From Hericium rajendrae (lineage: Eukaryota > Basidiomycota > Agaricomycetes > Russulales > Hericiaceae), in contig CM065884.1 in the NCBI GenBank assembly GCA_033439255.1, forward strand, positions 2,046,001-2,110,000: a DNA stretch of 64,000 nt. The letters are read 5' to 3'. Within the stretch, counting starts at the first letter, position 1. Each line of letters begins with the position of its first letter. A program made the position numbers and the translations under genes. This document shows, one piece after another, positions 22,422 through 33,294 of this stretch. The notes beneath the pieces are model-generated. The model was not told the DNA's origin, searched no databases, and saw nothing but the letters and a program-made list of their open reading frames with translations.

Positions 22422-23968
22422 ACAGACCGACCGTCCCAACCGGGCAAAACGGTCATAGCAAGGAACTGCGCGCCGGAGGCGGCGGAAATTTTTCGGGAGG
22501 GGTGGCAAGGGAGGTGGGCGGGACCGATGCCAGAAGGTGGCAAGGGACGGTCCGTTGTGGCAGGTCCACCGCGAGGTACGGTTCTCGGGAGTACTCCATC
22601 ACGAACCGCTCGCTCGAGCTGCTAGAGGCACCGAAGCCAAGCCTTGGGATCTCGCTAATGTTCGCGCCCAACAGAATGGTGTATCATCAGCAAAAACGTT
22701 TCAGTCGGCTATTCCCCGGTGAGGACTGTCACGCGTCACCGTGGTTGCACCAGACTGTAATCTCTTACAAGGGTATGCAAAGGATAATACATACCTATGT
22801 CAAGATCATTCAAGGCTGCCGGAGCCTTGGGAAGCTGACATCTTGATGGTGAGTTTCTAAAATCTCTGGTCCGATAGCTAATAGCTTTCAATTCAGATAA
22901 CGGCCTTCTGCTGCCTTTGCAGCAGTCGCCTGCCCGCCGTACTGCACTCGGCATTCCCGCCGTCCTCTAGCAACGCAGCACTACATTTTTTTCAAGGTGC
23001 GTCGTCGCCGGCCCTAAATTCTGGTTTTTAAATATCTTTCGCATCCGTCTGCATTTCTCACACTTCTCTCCTCTTGACCATATCTCGAGCGGCGCACTGG
23101 GTCATTTACGGCTTGTGTCTCGTCTTTTGCACGATGCTGGCGCTATCTCGCATGGACCTTGTGCCGGCCAATATCTTGTCTGTCTGTGTTATCTCGCCGC
23201 GGTGGCTTTCTGCTCGAAGATACCCTCTGGTGTGCACGCGATATCTGGCGAAGACTCGTCGCTGGGCAGCGCTGGTTTACGGCAGTCTCGGGGACATCGA
23301 CTTTCGAGCGGAGCGAGCGACCATCATGATGCGTCAGCGTAGATGGAGACGGGCATGACTACTTAGTTACAGACACGGGAAATATGATGTAGTATAGCTT
23401 GTTGTAATGAAATATTTTACTGTATTTTGATTATATTTCAACATTTCTTCTGACTATGAATAATAACAAGGAAATGTGAAAATAATTAAATGCCGTAGAG
23501 CTAACATTGATTTGCACACCAGCCAAAAGCCATATGGCATTATATACGTACCATGCTGATGGACAGGCCTCATCTACGGACGAGTCTTGGCAAGTCTGGC
23601 AAGCCTGGTAAGCCTTGGGCTGGATGGGGACGATGGCAAATCCATAAGGTGCGCGTGTATTGTCCGGTGACGAAATGTGGCGTCCTTACCTGACGACAGG
23701 GATTGGGACCCTTGCAAGGCCTTACATGCCCTTGTAAGTCCCTCCCATTTATTCACGCTTTTGCTGATGATGAGACCCCGGTCTGTACTGGCAAGTAGGT
23801 AGACAAAGCAGCCAACTTACGAGTCGGTATGCGGTACGCGCGCACGGCGCGTCGTGTGCAAGCTAAGTAATATATTGGTGTTATCCGCCTCCGTCTTGCG
23901 CAGAGGCTCCTGAGTGACCTTGCCACTGACCACCACCACCACTGGCACCGCTGAAGACACTAGCTGCC
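22422..23968. other. non-coding left part of the transposon
   Basis: About 1.5 kb between the G-rich array and the accessory gene. It begins with a GC-rich stretch and becomes AT-rich at 23380-23530. Frames such as 22418-22846 and 23074-23358 show no recognisable product and no splice logic. Confidence 0.4.
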
Positions 23969-24758
23969 ATGTCCATCGTTGCTGTGCCCAATCCCGTCAT
24001 GCGTGTCTCCGAGCCGTTGAAGGTTCGTGATCGCTTCGAGCGCCTCGACATCGACTTCCCCGTCTATCGACTTCCTGGCAAGCACTTTAAGCCCGACAAC
24101 GGCTCTTTTCTCGACATGGTCAGCAGTGACTCCCGCACGTACTGCGATATCACGCCGGCCATTAACCTCAATGGCGTTGAAATTGGCGCCACGGCTGTCG
24201 TCTTCCAAATCGAGGCGCGCATCAATGCACGAAACTGCTTCCTGTCCTCGGATGGAGACCAGGAGCACCCGCTTAGCGACGAAGAAGACCGGCGCATGCC
24301 TTTCGCTTCGTGCTGGCTTGAGGCGCCTGACAATTTGGGCGAAGGGCGGTGGAACTGGCATCGCGCGCTGCAGCAGCTGCAGAGCCTCGCTCGACATGCC
24401 GACAGCACAGTTCGCATGGGCGAGTTCTTGGCTCCCAAGGACTCTGTGGGCACAGACCCAACCCCAGAGCTGCTCCAGGTGTACTGGAAACCACCGGTGA
24501 GTCTACTCTATTTTTTTGTTTCCACCTGCCGACCCAGGCTCTCACACGAAATATCCACGTTAGGCGCCGTTTGACACGCTCGATCTCCTGCCGGTCTTCG
24601 ACGCCAATCATCAGCACATCCCGATTGCATCGCACGGCGAATTGCCCGTGGGCAAGCACGTTCGAGTGCACTTTGTAGTGAATCTGGGCCTGCCCATTGC
24701 CCAGCTGGGAGGGCCAGTTGTTGGGGCCCAGTTCGTCTTTATGCATATCCTCGACTGA
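23969..24758 (+). CDS. uncharacterised accessory gene of the transposon (240 aa)
   Basis: Two exons: 23969-24496 and 24564-24758, with a clean GT...AG intron. The product starts MSIVAVPNPVMRVSEPLKVR and is soluble, with no signal peptide or membrane segment. Distinct stretches are KHFKPDNGSFLDMVSSDSR, VEIGATAVVFQIEARINA, a charged loop, RWNWHRALQQLQSL and a C-terminal strand-rich part (VGKHVRVHFVVNLGLPIAQ, QFVFMHILD). The pattern of alternating hydrophobic residues suggests a mostly beta fold. I do not recognise the family. It lies 400 bp upstream of the transposase, in the same direction, inside the same terminal repeats. It has no frame break, in contrast to several host genes, which argues that it is a real gene. 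Confidence 0.65.
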
Positions 24759-25160
24759 CCGCCCGCTCAGTCGCAGAAGCTCGTTCATATGTTTATTCTA
24801 AACACGTTCCTTGATTTTCTGTTTTTCGGTCTGGTTTATGGCCCTCAAGGCTCTCTGTATTTCTAGCCTATGAAAGTGTACTGTAGTTCGGAATTGTGTC
24901 AAATATGTACTGTACTGTACTGTAACACTAGTTACTCGGCTCGCTTGTACTTGACGCCTTGTGAAATAGTAAATGTGACCTGTGAAATACCGGATGTGAG
25001 GCGGTAAATGCGATGAGCTACAGTAGTCGAGACGGACCTTTATTCCACTAGACGACAAGTCGATCGGCATCGCGCTCCTGTCCCGTCATCTCCTTGTCTC
25101 GTCTCCCACTCGCTGTGTTGCCATTGTCATTGTGCTCCGTCGTCGGCCTGCACCATCGTA
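24759..25160. promoter_or_regulatory. spacer between accessory gene and transposase
   Basis: About 400 bp, AT-richer than its flanks, with a CTGTA repeat (TGTACTGTACTGTACTGTA near 24905-24923). It should contain the accessory-gene 3' end and the transposase promoter. Confidence 0.35.
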
Positions 25161-28100
25161 ATGTCAATTTTTGAGCCGAAACTCGTACGCGCCCAGATAC
25201 GCAGGGCCCTCGCACCTGGAGAATGCGCGAAGTTCGATGCGGACTGGGATGAATGGGTACGCTTGTCAGCCCGTGACTGACAATGCAGATGCTAATGCTT
25301 ACCGTCAGGTTGAGAACCGCCTCAAGACCTGGAATGCGAACAATAACCACAAGGACGAAAACTCGGCGCCGGCCCAGTTTGGTTGGGCCATGCACGTCGT
25401 TGCATATGTGAGGTATCTGTACAGCGCGACAAGGCCTCTTCCACCGAAGAAGGGACAGACGACGCCGTCCAAGCCTCGTTCGCTGAGGCCCGGGATTCCC
25501 ATCATGGGCCCACGCTTTGTGCCGCCAAGCTATCTCCATCTCGAGAAGCGGTCGAACACACCTATGATCGAACCGGAAACGGCGTACCTCAAGGCCTTCA
25601 ATATTATTCATCCTTTCTACTATCCACAGCTCGCCATTTGTCCTCGCTGCCGTGGCAAGAATACACGATGGCACGGTTGGACCTCGACTGGCCCACGCGA
25701 GGTCTACGGCATCCGACGGGGCGAGCTGGCCCTCGGATATCAGATCTGGTGCAATGACTGTCAAGAGCTCAAAGAGAGTCTGCCAAAGGACGAAGCGGAC
25801 AAGATTACTCACTGCATCACGACCACAAACGCGCTGTTCTGGGAAAAGTGGCAATACTGGGAGATCCCGTGTGAGTTTTCGTCTTCTTACTCTCATCTGA
25901 TGGCGCCGGGTTGAGCAGCACTTGTTTGATGGACAGATGGCACTCCAGTTTTTTTCCACAAGTGCGCGGTCACACGGGACCTACTTAGTCTCCCAGAGGC
26001 AGAGTAGACAGGACTCAACGCTTCGTGCCTCAGGATCGTCTGTCTGACGTCTGCTTTCTATATCCCCTGCCTTAACGGGGGGTCGCCTCAGCCACCATCA
26101 GCCACCGCTAAGCTTCTCGCCGAGAGTCGGCACATCACATAATATAGTGCATTGTGCCATAATTCCACAATTGATGCATCTTCCTCTGGATACTTGACAA
26201 GAGCTTTGCACAGGGCCATGAAGAGGCAACCATAAGGATTTCGATACTCACTTGAGCGACCCAACCCACTCCGCAGCCTCCCGGAGGGCGCCAACACGTC
26301 TTAAATTATACATGAGGGTTATAGTATCGGCATTATAGCTCAGCGGGCTATCTGGGATGCATTGAGCTCTCGACATTTTTGGTTCGAATCCCGGCGTCGC
26401 CCACCTTGCCCTGGCTGTGGATTGGGCATCGTTTACATTTTTATTTTGCACCCAGGCATTGCTCCTCTCCAGTATTTATCTCTGCATGTCCTGGTACGAC
26501 GTGCTCACCTTTGGCTTCTGCAAAGACGATGGGGCCGCCTGGGCCCGTTGTGCGGCGCGGTGGGCCAGTAAGTTAAGCTTAATTGATAACTTAATTTCTC
26601 TCCTGATTTGAGCTCCGCCCCCTCATTCAATTCAAACCCCGTCTGATAAGGGGGGGGTCCCGTTAAGAAACCCACATCAGAAAGCAGACTAGACCTACTC
26701 GACCTTTTGCTTGAACTGCGCCTGACGATGACGTCGATGGGCCTGGCAGAGAACATTAAGCGTGAGTAATTTAACTTGTCGACCTTGTCTCGCCAGGCTG
26801 ACCCTGCAGCAGAACTGCATCTCCAGGAATATCATCACGTCGTCTGTGATTTCCTCCAACGCTGGTCCTCTCGTGACCATACCGAGACGTACTTCTCTGC
26901 ATGCCCGCTCAAGGCCTTCTCAGAACCCTGGGACCCCGATGGTTACAATGCACGATGCATCTCGAGCAGTATGATTACCGACATCCTGCTCGAGAACAGC
27001 CATCGTACCCGGAAAGGAGAATCTGAGGATTACCTCAGAACACTGACCGGTATGTGGTCGATCGATCAGATCGCGATCATAGAAGCTGACTGACCTTTTG
27101 TCATGCAGCAAAAACATTGTCGCTAGACGCGACCTTCAAGGCTTCGAAGAAAGCTACCCTCACTGGCACTGACCAGTCGAAGACGAACCCATCGGAAGGG
27201 GGACTGTTGACTGCAGTTAGCGAGCACACGGAGGTCGCGTCATGGGTCAGTATTTTTTTCACCCTCAGTCTGGGCGCGATGCTGCGCAAGCGTCGAGTTT
27301 GCCGTACGGTCGCTGATTGCGTGCACAGAAACTGTGCCAATCGCAGGCAAATGCGGAGATGTCGGAGATGCTGGGTGGCCTGAAGAGACGGCACGATGTA
27401 CTCGAGGAGCCACCGCCGGAGCAGTTTGTCGCTGACAATTGTTGCCATGTTATGCGGGCAATCCTCAGTGTCTTCCCCGGTGCTGCTGTCGGCCTGGATG
27501 TTTGGCATGCTATCCAAAGGTGAATTTTGTTAATTTCGATGTTGGGATGGCTGCTTACTGTATTTACCCTTGCATTGGCAGGTATCTGGTCTCAGTTGTG
27601 AATGGTACGAAGAATCCCTACAGGCTAGTTGTAGCGGAAGAACTCCGCGATGCCATCCTTATCAAGGGATCCAGCAAAGAAGAGCCGGCACGGTACTGGA
27701 CTAAGGAGGAGCAGGAGATGAGGCTCGATGCTGTCTACACGAAGTGGGCTCGGCGTGGAGGAGTCTGGACAGCGGCGGCGGCGAAGGTGTGTTGCCGAGC
27801 TCACCTTTGCCCTTCTGATCAATTTCTTATGCTAAATTTGACCTACCCTTCCTCCCAGGTTCACGCGGATCAGTTGAAGCATGTCCGCAAAGGCTGCTTG
27901 ACGCGTCGGTGCCAGGATGTGCGGTCTGACGGAAGCCGCATTGAAGGGTCTCACAAAGGCTGGAACTCAATCATGCGCTCGCATGCGAGTGGCCTCGAGA
28001 CCTTTGTCGCCCTGGGGCATGACTTCGTTCTGCGCCGCAACATCCGCATTGCCTCATCACGCGCAGACCCACCCCCATTCGTCACTGAATCTGCCTTCGG

Positions 28101-30519
28101 CTCCCATCACATCCGACTTGCCAGCCATGGCGCAAGCCTCTGGAATTCAGCAATCGAGGCCAACAAAGTGTTCTACAAGGACAATGGCAACAATTTCAAG
28201 CCGCGCGCTGAGATGCGCATCGTCAATACTGGCGAGACGTTCGGTCTCGTGCGATCCATTGATGCTGAGACCTTTGGGGGCCTGATCCGCCTCAAGGAGG
28301 AGGAGGAAGCAGAGGAGGAGGAGGACGAGCTTCTGCAACGTGCAGCAGAGACAGAGCTGACATTTCAGCAGGTGAGCGAGGAGATCGGTGTCGATCCCTC
28401 GCTGTTCCTCATTCCCGACTCCAACAAACGTGTGACAGCGCCGGCGGCACAGGGCGATAATGCACCTGATGCTCCCATGGCGCATGTCGCCCATCGTGCT
28501 ACTGTAATGCAGGCACCGTTTGGGCGCATCACCTCCAACCACCCCACGACAAGCACGACACGCACGGCAATGCATGCTCGACCTCCTGGAACTGCCCCTG
28601 CGTGCACGTCATCCACGGCACCAGCAACAGCAACAGTGACAGCTCTGGATCCGCAGCTCATTGAGCCGGACCCGGAGCTCATCGCACCGCTTACGTGCTC
28701 GAACGTACCAATAACAGCGGCCACAGCAGTCAATATGCAGCTGCAGAGGGATGAGGGCTTTGTGGTGCGTGTCCAGCCTTCTTTGTTTCCTTGGTGCCAT
28801 GCTAATGTTCGTTCTTTTGCCATAGGATTTAACACATGATGACGACGACAACGACGAGCTGCCTGAGGGCCATCAAGGCATACCCGAGCTGTCGGCACCC
28901 ATCTCTGTCACACAGGTTGCCTCAAGCCGAAAGCGCAAGGCTGCGGCTGATGCAGATGCCGGGAGCGGCAGCTCTGTCCGCGTCAAGAAACAGAAAGCAG
29001 CGCCGAAGAGAGCTGCACGCACGGCGGCGCTCGAGAGTAGTGCAGTGACATTAGTGAGTCTTCTGTTGTTCTGTCTCTGATGAATGCTGACAACTAACTG
29101 CATTGTCTCTATCTACAGGTCCCTAATATCACTGTAGCCGGGACGGCTGTCGCTCAGGGCGCCCGCCCTCTCCACGCTATCTTCCAGTCGCGCAAGCCGG
29201 CCTCGACGTCGGTGAATGCACCCACGACCATCGGCGCCACAGCACCCTTGGGGCCATCAACCAATGTTCCATCCGCCAGTGGCATGGTCATGTCCACGCA
29301 AGCCACTGATGCTGCAGCCGAAGCCAGAAGCAGCGCTGGCACTCCGTTCACCAGCCCCGACACATCCACATCGCAAGTGCCCGCCATCGTCCCCGGTGTG
29401 CCCGTCAATACGCCTGCCACAGACATATCGACAGTTCAGGCGCACACAGCTGCACTCACGGCTCGCCTGCCCATCCCGCAACATGGGCCGCGCGGTCTTT
29501 CGCGCTCACAACACATCTGGGCCATGATGACTAACATAGACCCACGCGCCCTGGAGATCGATTGGGGTGTCGAATTCTTCACGTTCATGAAGCTGCGCGC
29601 CCGGCACCAGTGGGCGACCTTCTCAATGACGACGCGCGGGTGGGTGGCGGCGACTCCCATATACAACACTCAGCTGGCGCTGGACTATGCAGCAGCAAGA
29701 ATCTCCGAGCCGCCAGTCGAGAAACACCCGCGCGCCCTGCTGCGCATGATCAGCAAGGTCGAGAAGATGATCATCAGCCGTGTGAAGAACAACAAGTACG
29801 GAAGCACGAACAAGAACGGAAGTGGTATGTTTCGACTTCCATTTGTTCCTGACCTCCATTGACCTGCATCTCTCGCAGGTAAAGATGGTGATGAGACATT
29901 CTGGCGGAGGGAATGCCATGCAGTTCCTGGGCTCGTCCCGACTGAGGAGACTGCCAAGGCAGTGAGTATTCATTACTTCGTCTGTATGCACCGCACTGAC
30001 AATAATCTGATACATTGACAGCGCAAGCCGCAGACGTGCCAGCGGTGCAACGTCACGAAGTATGGCAGCGGTGTCGGCGGCGTCGGCAACCACCGACGCA
30101 GCTACTGCTCAGACGGCGCACCCTCGCGCATGGACAAAAAGGTTCTCGACAAACCGCCGCCCTGGCCGCAGCCGGAGGGGATTTTCGTGGACGGCAAAGA
30201 GTTCCACGTTATGCCGTTCCTCGCGGCCGTCAAGAATTTCTACGAGACGACCGTGCTCAAGCTGGAGAACGCGCCAACGCCAACGCTCGAATCGGACGCA
30301 TTCGGCCGGTTCATCAGGGACAGGATGTTCGTCGTCGATGGCGGCGACGTCCTTTTCCCGCTGTACGCGCACCTCAAGACGACGCCGGCACGCAAGCACC
30401 TCCCGCAGGACATGGTACGGGACTACGAAGGCAAAGAGTGTCTGCATGTACAGATGCTCTCGGACGAGGAGCACGCCGGGCCCAGCGGCCTCATGCTGCG
30501 TGCCGCCACTGGCACGTAG
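25161..30519 (+). CDS. large DDE-type transposase, split by a 0.7-kb insertion
   Basis: Multi-exon gene of a repeat family that I recognise from agaricomycete genomes but cannot name with certainty. Start MSIFEPKLVRAQIRRAL at 25161. The N-terminal part has a zinc-ribbon-like pair (ICPRC ... CNDC) around 25640-25765. The core has candidate catalytic residues in order: Asp in SLDATFKASKKATL (about 27119), Asp in FVADNCCHV plus DVWH (about 27430-27510), and Glu in SRIEGSHKGWN (about 27940). The following block FVLRRNIR ... GSHHIRL is also family-typical. Then come an acidic segment, a nuclear-localisation-like KRKAAADAD/VKKQK region, and a C-terminal CxxC...H...C knuckle (QTCQRCNVTKYGSG ... YCSDG). 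The exon ending in CAVTRDLL is interrupted at 25986-26691. Outside that insertion about nine introns splice cleanly in frame. Without removal of the insertion the protein is truncated. Confidence 0.78.
25978..25985. repeat. 8-bp target-site duplication of nested insertion, left
   Basis: GACCTACT at the point where the transposase reading frame stops; the same 8 bp recur at 26692-26699 where the frame resumes. Confidence 0.85.
25986..26691. mobile_element. 706-bp non-autonomous element nested in the transposase
   Basis: Flanked by perfect 8-bp direct repeats GACCTACT. Its ends are short inverted repeats (TAGTCT ... AGACTA). The right-end 40 bp recur in inverted form inside the left part (26048-26084 against 26650-26690; shared GTCTGCTTTCT and CTTAACGGG). 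It has no convincing coding capacity and contains a tRNA-like segment. Deleting 25986-26699 (element plus one duplication copy) joins the two transposase exon halves exactly in frame, which proves insertion into an older intact gene. The size, 8-bp duplication and inverted ends fit a MITE-like element. Confidence 0.8.
26329..26401 (+). pseudogene. degenerate tRNA-like sequence
   Basis: The 5' part TAGCTCAGCGGG matches an A box and the 3' part GGTTCGAATCC matches a B box at roughly tRNA spacing. However the acceptor ends pair only over about three bases and the D and T stems do not close. It lies inside the nested element, so it is probably a tRNA-derived internal promoter or relic rather than a working tRNA. 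Confidence 0.4.
26692..26699. repeat. 8-bp target-site duplication of nested insertion, right
   Basis: GACCTACT, identical to 25978-25985; followed directly by the continuation of the transposase exon. Confidence 0.85.
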
Positions 30520-31362
30520 GCTGCCATCGTCTCGAACCATGCCCACGCTCGCGCCCGCCATCTTCGAGCGCGCCGTTCGCATTCACGTTCGCGCGCGCGC
30601 GCTCGCCTTGGGGCGCGATATTCATCTCGATGCTCGATTTCTCGATTTCTTTCGGTTTCTTTTCTTTTCTTTCATGTCCTTCTCAATCTCTCTGCCTCGC
30701 TCTCAACGGCATGCAGGACCACGTGCCTTCGCGCCTTGTCATCGAGCGCCGCGTCGTTCACGTTTGCGCGCGCGCCTGCGTGCACCTCGTGCATGGCATT
30801 TCTTCCTTGATTCGCTTTAATTGCTTACTATCTGCCCCCTATTCTACGCCATTCCAGAGCTCTCCACCGCGTGTACGACCCGCCGCCTCCAAAGCTCCAC
30901 TAATCCCGCCGCGCGAACGTCGCGGACGCGACCGCGCCCGTCGCCCCGCCCACCGTCGGGCGCGTTCGCGCTCAAAATCGGCCCCCGCCGTTGTTCCCGT
31001 CGGCGCTTTTGCCCCATTTTTTGCCTACATGTACCTTACCTATGTCTCTAACGAATCCATGCCGCTCGCTGTCCGTATGTGTGCCCGAACGCCCGCGCGC
31101 CGCCGTCGACGACGGCGATGACGCCCCTTTCGACTTAGCGAGAAATCCGCGTCGGCCCCCCGCGGGCCGCAGATCACGTGACGGATGACGACAAAAAAGC
31201 TGACAAAGAAAACGGAACGTTCTGCGTTTTCGCGCAGCCAAACGGAACGGTCGAACGGTCGGAGACGGTCGACCGTTCGCGATTGTTCCCTCCCTTGCTA
31301 CGGCAAGGTTGCCCTCAACCGTCCCAACTGTCCACAATTGAATGGCTTACTTAAGCATTTGG
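30520..31362. other. non-coding right part of the transposon
   Basis: GC-rich 3' region after the transposase stop, with a CG-alternating run near 30590-30602 and several ACGGTCG/GAACGG motifs from 31232 on. Long frames that run through here (for example 30015-31121) are shadows of the transposase frame and Arg/Ser/Pro-biased, so I do not call them. Confidence 0.45.
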
Positions 31363-31398
31363 GACGGTTGAGACGGTTGAGACGGTCGAGACGGTTGA
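31363..31398 (+). repeat. right subterminal 9-bp array
   Basis: Four consecutive units GACGGTTGA, GACGGTTGA, GACGGTCGA, GACGGTTGA. They are the inverted counterpart of the left array at 22164-22199. Confidence 0.8.
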
Positions 31399-31424
31399 GA
31401 CACTTCCAGAAACCGTAAACCCTC
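31394..31424 (-). repeat. right terminal inverted repeat
   Basis: Reverse complement matches the left terminus at 22121-22151 over about 31 bp with about four mismatches. It overlaps the last subterminal unit by a few bases. Confidence 0.78.
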
Positions 31425-31432
31425 CGTTACGC
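31425..31432. repeat. 8-bp target-site duplication, right copy
   Basis: CGTTACGC, identical to 22113-22120, directly abutting the right inverted repeat. Confidence 0.8.
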
Positions 31433-31600
31433 TCTCCCGACTCCCGAGTCCGAGCCTTAAAGGACCTTCCCCGACCCACATAGTATTATACATTGAATGC
31501 CCAATGAGTCCATTGAACGCCTTTCAAACCTTCAAGTATATAAACTTGCAAGTCTGCCCCAGACAATGACTCTATCACCCGCTTCGTTCGTCTTTCAGCC

Positions 31601-32950
31601 ATGTCTATTTCCTCTCGTATGCATACGTGAAATCGCATTCTGGATCCCTCAACTTTATTAACTCATATTGTCGACAGGGAACACATACGATCGACGCTCC
31701 TGGTGCTACCTATGTGGAGGTCACAGACATCCAGGATGCGCAGGCTCTCGTCGGCACGTTTCTGAAGCAAGGCTACGCCGGATTCGACTGCGCCATACGG
31801 TGACGGCGCAACCGAGCAGGTTGTTCATTCTGCTTTCCACTTCTGCAGCAGTATGATCTTTAATATTCTCTAGGCTGTGTCGAAGCTCGACCTAAGAAAT
31901 ACTCGCATTGACACGAAGGAGGCGTCCGCTGTGACCCTGCTTGAAAAATCGGGGTTTTATAAGATCATGCATCTCGATCCTAGAGACCACTCACCCAAGA
32001 ATATGCGAGAAACGCTAGAGACTTATGTCTATGCCCCTCACCCGCATGAGATCTGAACCCTTTACCTTCACGCACCCGACCGCAGCGTTCCTTTCGAGGA
32101 AACACTTCATGCTATCAACGATTTTTAAGTTACAAGGAGGGTAAAATGTCAGTCACAACTTATCTCCACCATATGCTGCGGATTACTGATTAATCGTGCC
32201 ATGTGAAGTGAGTCCTTCGGCCTGAGCACCTATCCTACTTCGGTGGTCGTGCTCTGCTCTAACATCGTCTATGTCGAACCGGTGCAGGTGCGACACTTTA
32301 GGTCGTTGAGATCGTGGATATCTGCAAAGCGATCAGTTGGATTCGGCCCATCGTATATCAATGGCGATCTTCCTCGCGCCCTCGTGGGATGCGAAGCGAG
32401 CTTACTATGCCTCAGCCTTTACAATGCTATTAGCCAGACGATTGAGCCGGAGCTTGTCCCTGCCATCCGCAAGCAGGGACTGCGTCAACTGCGTCTCGTC
32501 ATCTTTAGTCCGTTCGTGTGAACATCCTGCTATCTTCCATGCTATGGCCATCAAGCCCTCTGGTTTGCCAACGGCGGCTTCCTCTCCGGAAAGACATCCT
32601 TCGATACGGACAAGCTTGACGAACGTGATGCCTTCCATCCTGAGAACGGCTGGATCAAAGAACTACCGCAGCTTCTATAGGAAGAACGACTGTCTGACGC
32701 AGACATTGCTCCTTGTCTAGGCGAAGAACGACCTCACACTGCCCGAAATTGGGCATCGCCAGCTGCAGCCAGGCGATGGCATCGTCGTCTACGCCAGCAC
32801 CGTCGAACATCTCAAACAAAACATTGCGTACGCGGAGAAAGGCCCACATGTCGTGAATGCTCTCGAAGCGGCGTACAGAATATCGGTTTCGATGTAACCC
32901 CATACTTTCTGTAGTTCGCTCGCGCGCCTGGCTGTGTAGAATGGCGATTG
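31601..32950 (+). pseudogene. decayed aldo-keto reductase (AKR7-like)
   Basis: Fragments of an aldo-keto reductase appear in the right order but in different frames. They are YGDGATEQ and SKLDLRNTRIDTK (31800-31920), HAPDRSVPFEETLHAINDF (about 32062-32125), EIVDICKAISWIRPIVYQ (about 32309-32362), LYNAISQTIEPELVPAIRKQ (about 32418-32478), ANGGFLSGKTSFDTD and GIVVYASTVEHLKQNIAYAE (to about 32840). Stops follow HPHEI and INDF, and the stretch expected between DTK and HAPDRS is only partly present. Possible introns occur early (31606-31678, about 31841-31874). The number of breaks exceeds that in neighbouring genes, so I call a pseudogene; part of the damage could be sequence error. A TATATAAAC box lies at 31536-31544. 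Confidence 0.6.
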
Positions 32951-33294
32951 TCTGTAGCGGTGCAACAAATCCATATTTTCTCATATTTTGGTGCATTTAT
33001 AGAGAACGTTCAATCAGAAATACGGGATATGGAGTGTATCTGATACAAAAGCAGTTGCGATCGGTAGGCAAGATTCGAGGGTGATCGAACGATTGACGCC
33101 GTCCCCACGCGAGCCTGCGGCGGGCCCGAACAGGTCGACATACTAGGTTTGTTCGCAAACCCTCTAACAAATCCCCGCCCGTTCTCCCTGTACATATTCC
33201 CCCTTCCGCCGGCATTTACCACCTCAGTAGAGCTACTGGTGTGCACAGGGCACACTATATCAATCGTTATCATTCCCGAGGACATCGGCTGGAC
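32951..33294. promoter_or_regulatory. upstream region of the armadillo-repeat gene
   Basis: About 340 bp before the ATG at 33295. No coding motif; a CT-rich stretch at 33165-33220 is the only visible feature. Confidence 0.35.

Larger units (their letters stand above)
22121..31424 (+). mobile_element. 9.3-kb DNA transposon with TIRs, accessory gene and DDE transposase
   Basis: Bounded by imperfect ~31-bp inverted repeats (22121-22151 and 31394-31424; core GTTTACGGTTTC and GGAAGTGTCTC shared) and by the 8-bp duplication CGTTACGC. Both ends carry inverted arrays of a 9-bp unit just inside the repeats. The left terminus is CAGAG; the right, read inwards, GAGGG. Inside, in order: a G-rich GGTTGG array, an unknown 240-aa gene (23969-24758), a large transposase gene (25161-30519) and a GC-rich right flank. 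An 8-bp duplication with CARRG-like ends recalls hAT- or KDZ-type DNA transposons, but the transposase belongs to a basidiomycete-expanded family that I cannot place firmly. The element sits in a formerly ~360-bp divergent promoter between the OTU gene and an aldo-keto reductase gene. Confidence 0.8.

Noticed and set aside
30015-31121. Long Arg/Pro-rich frame running out of the transposase 3' exon
   Set aside because: It overlaps the true transposase exon in another frame and continues into GC-rich non-coding DNA; a shadow.
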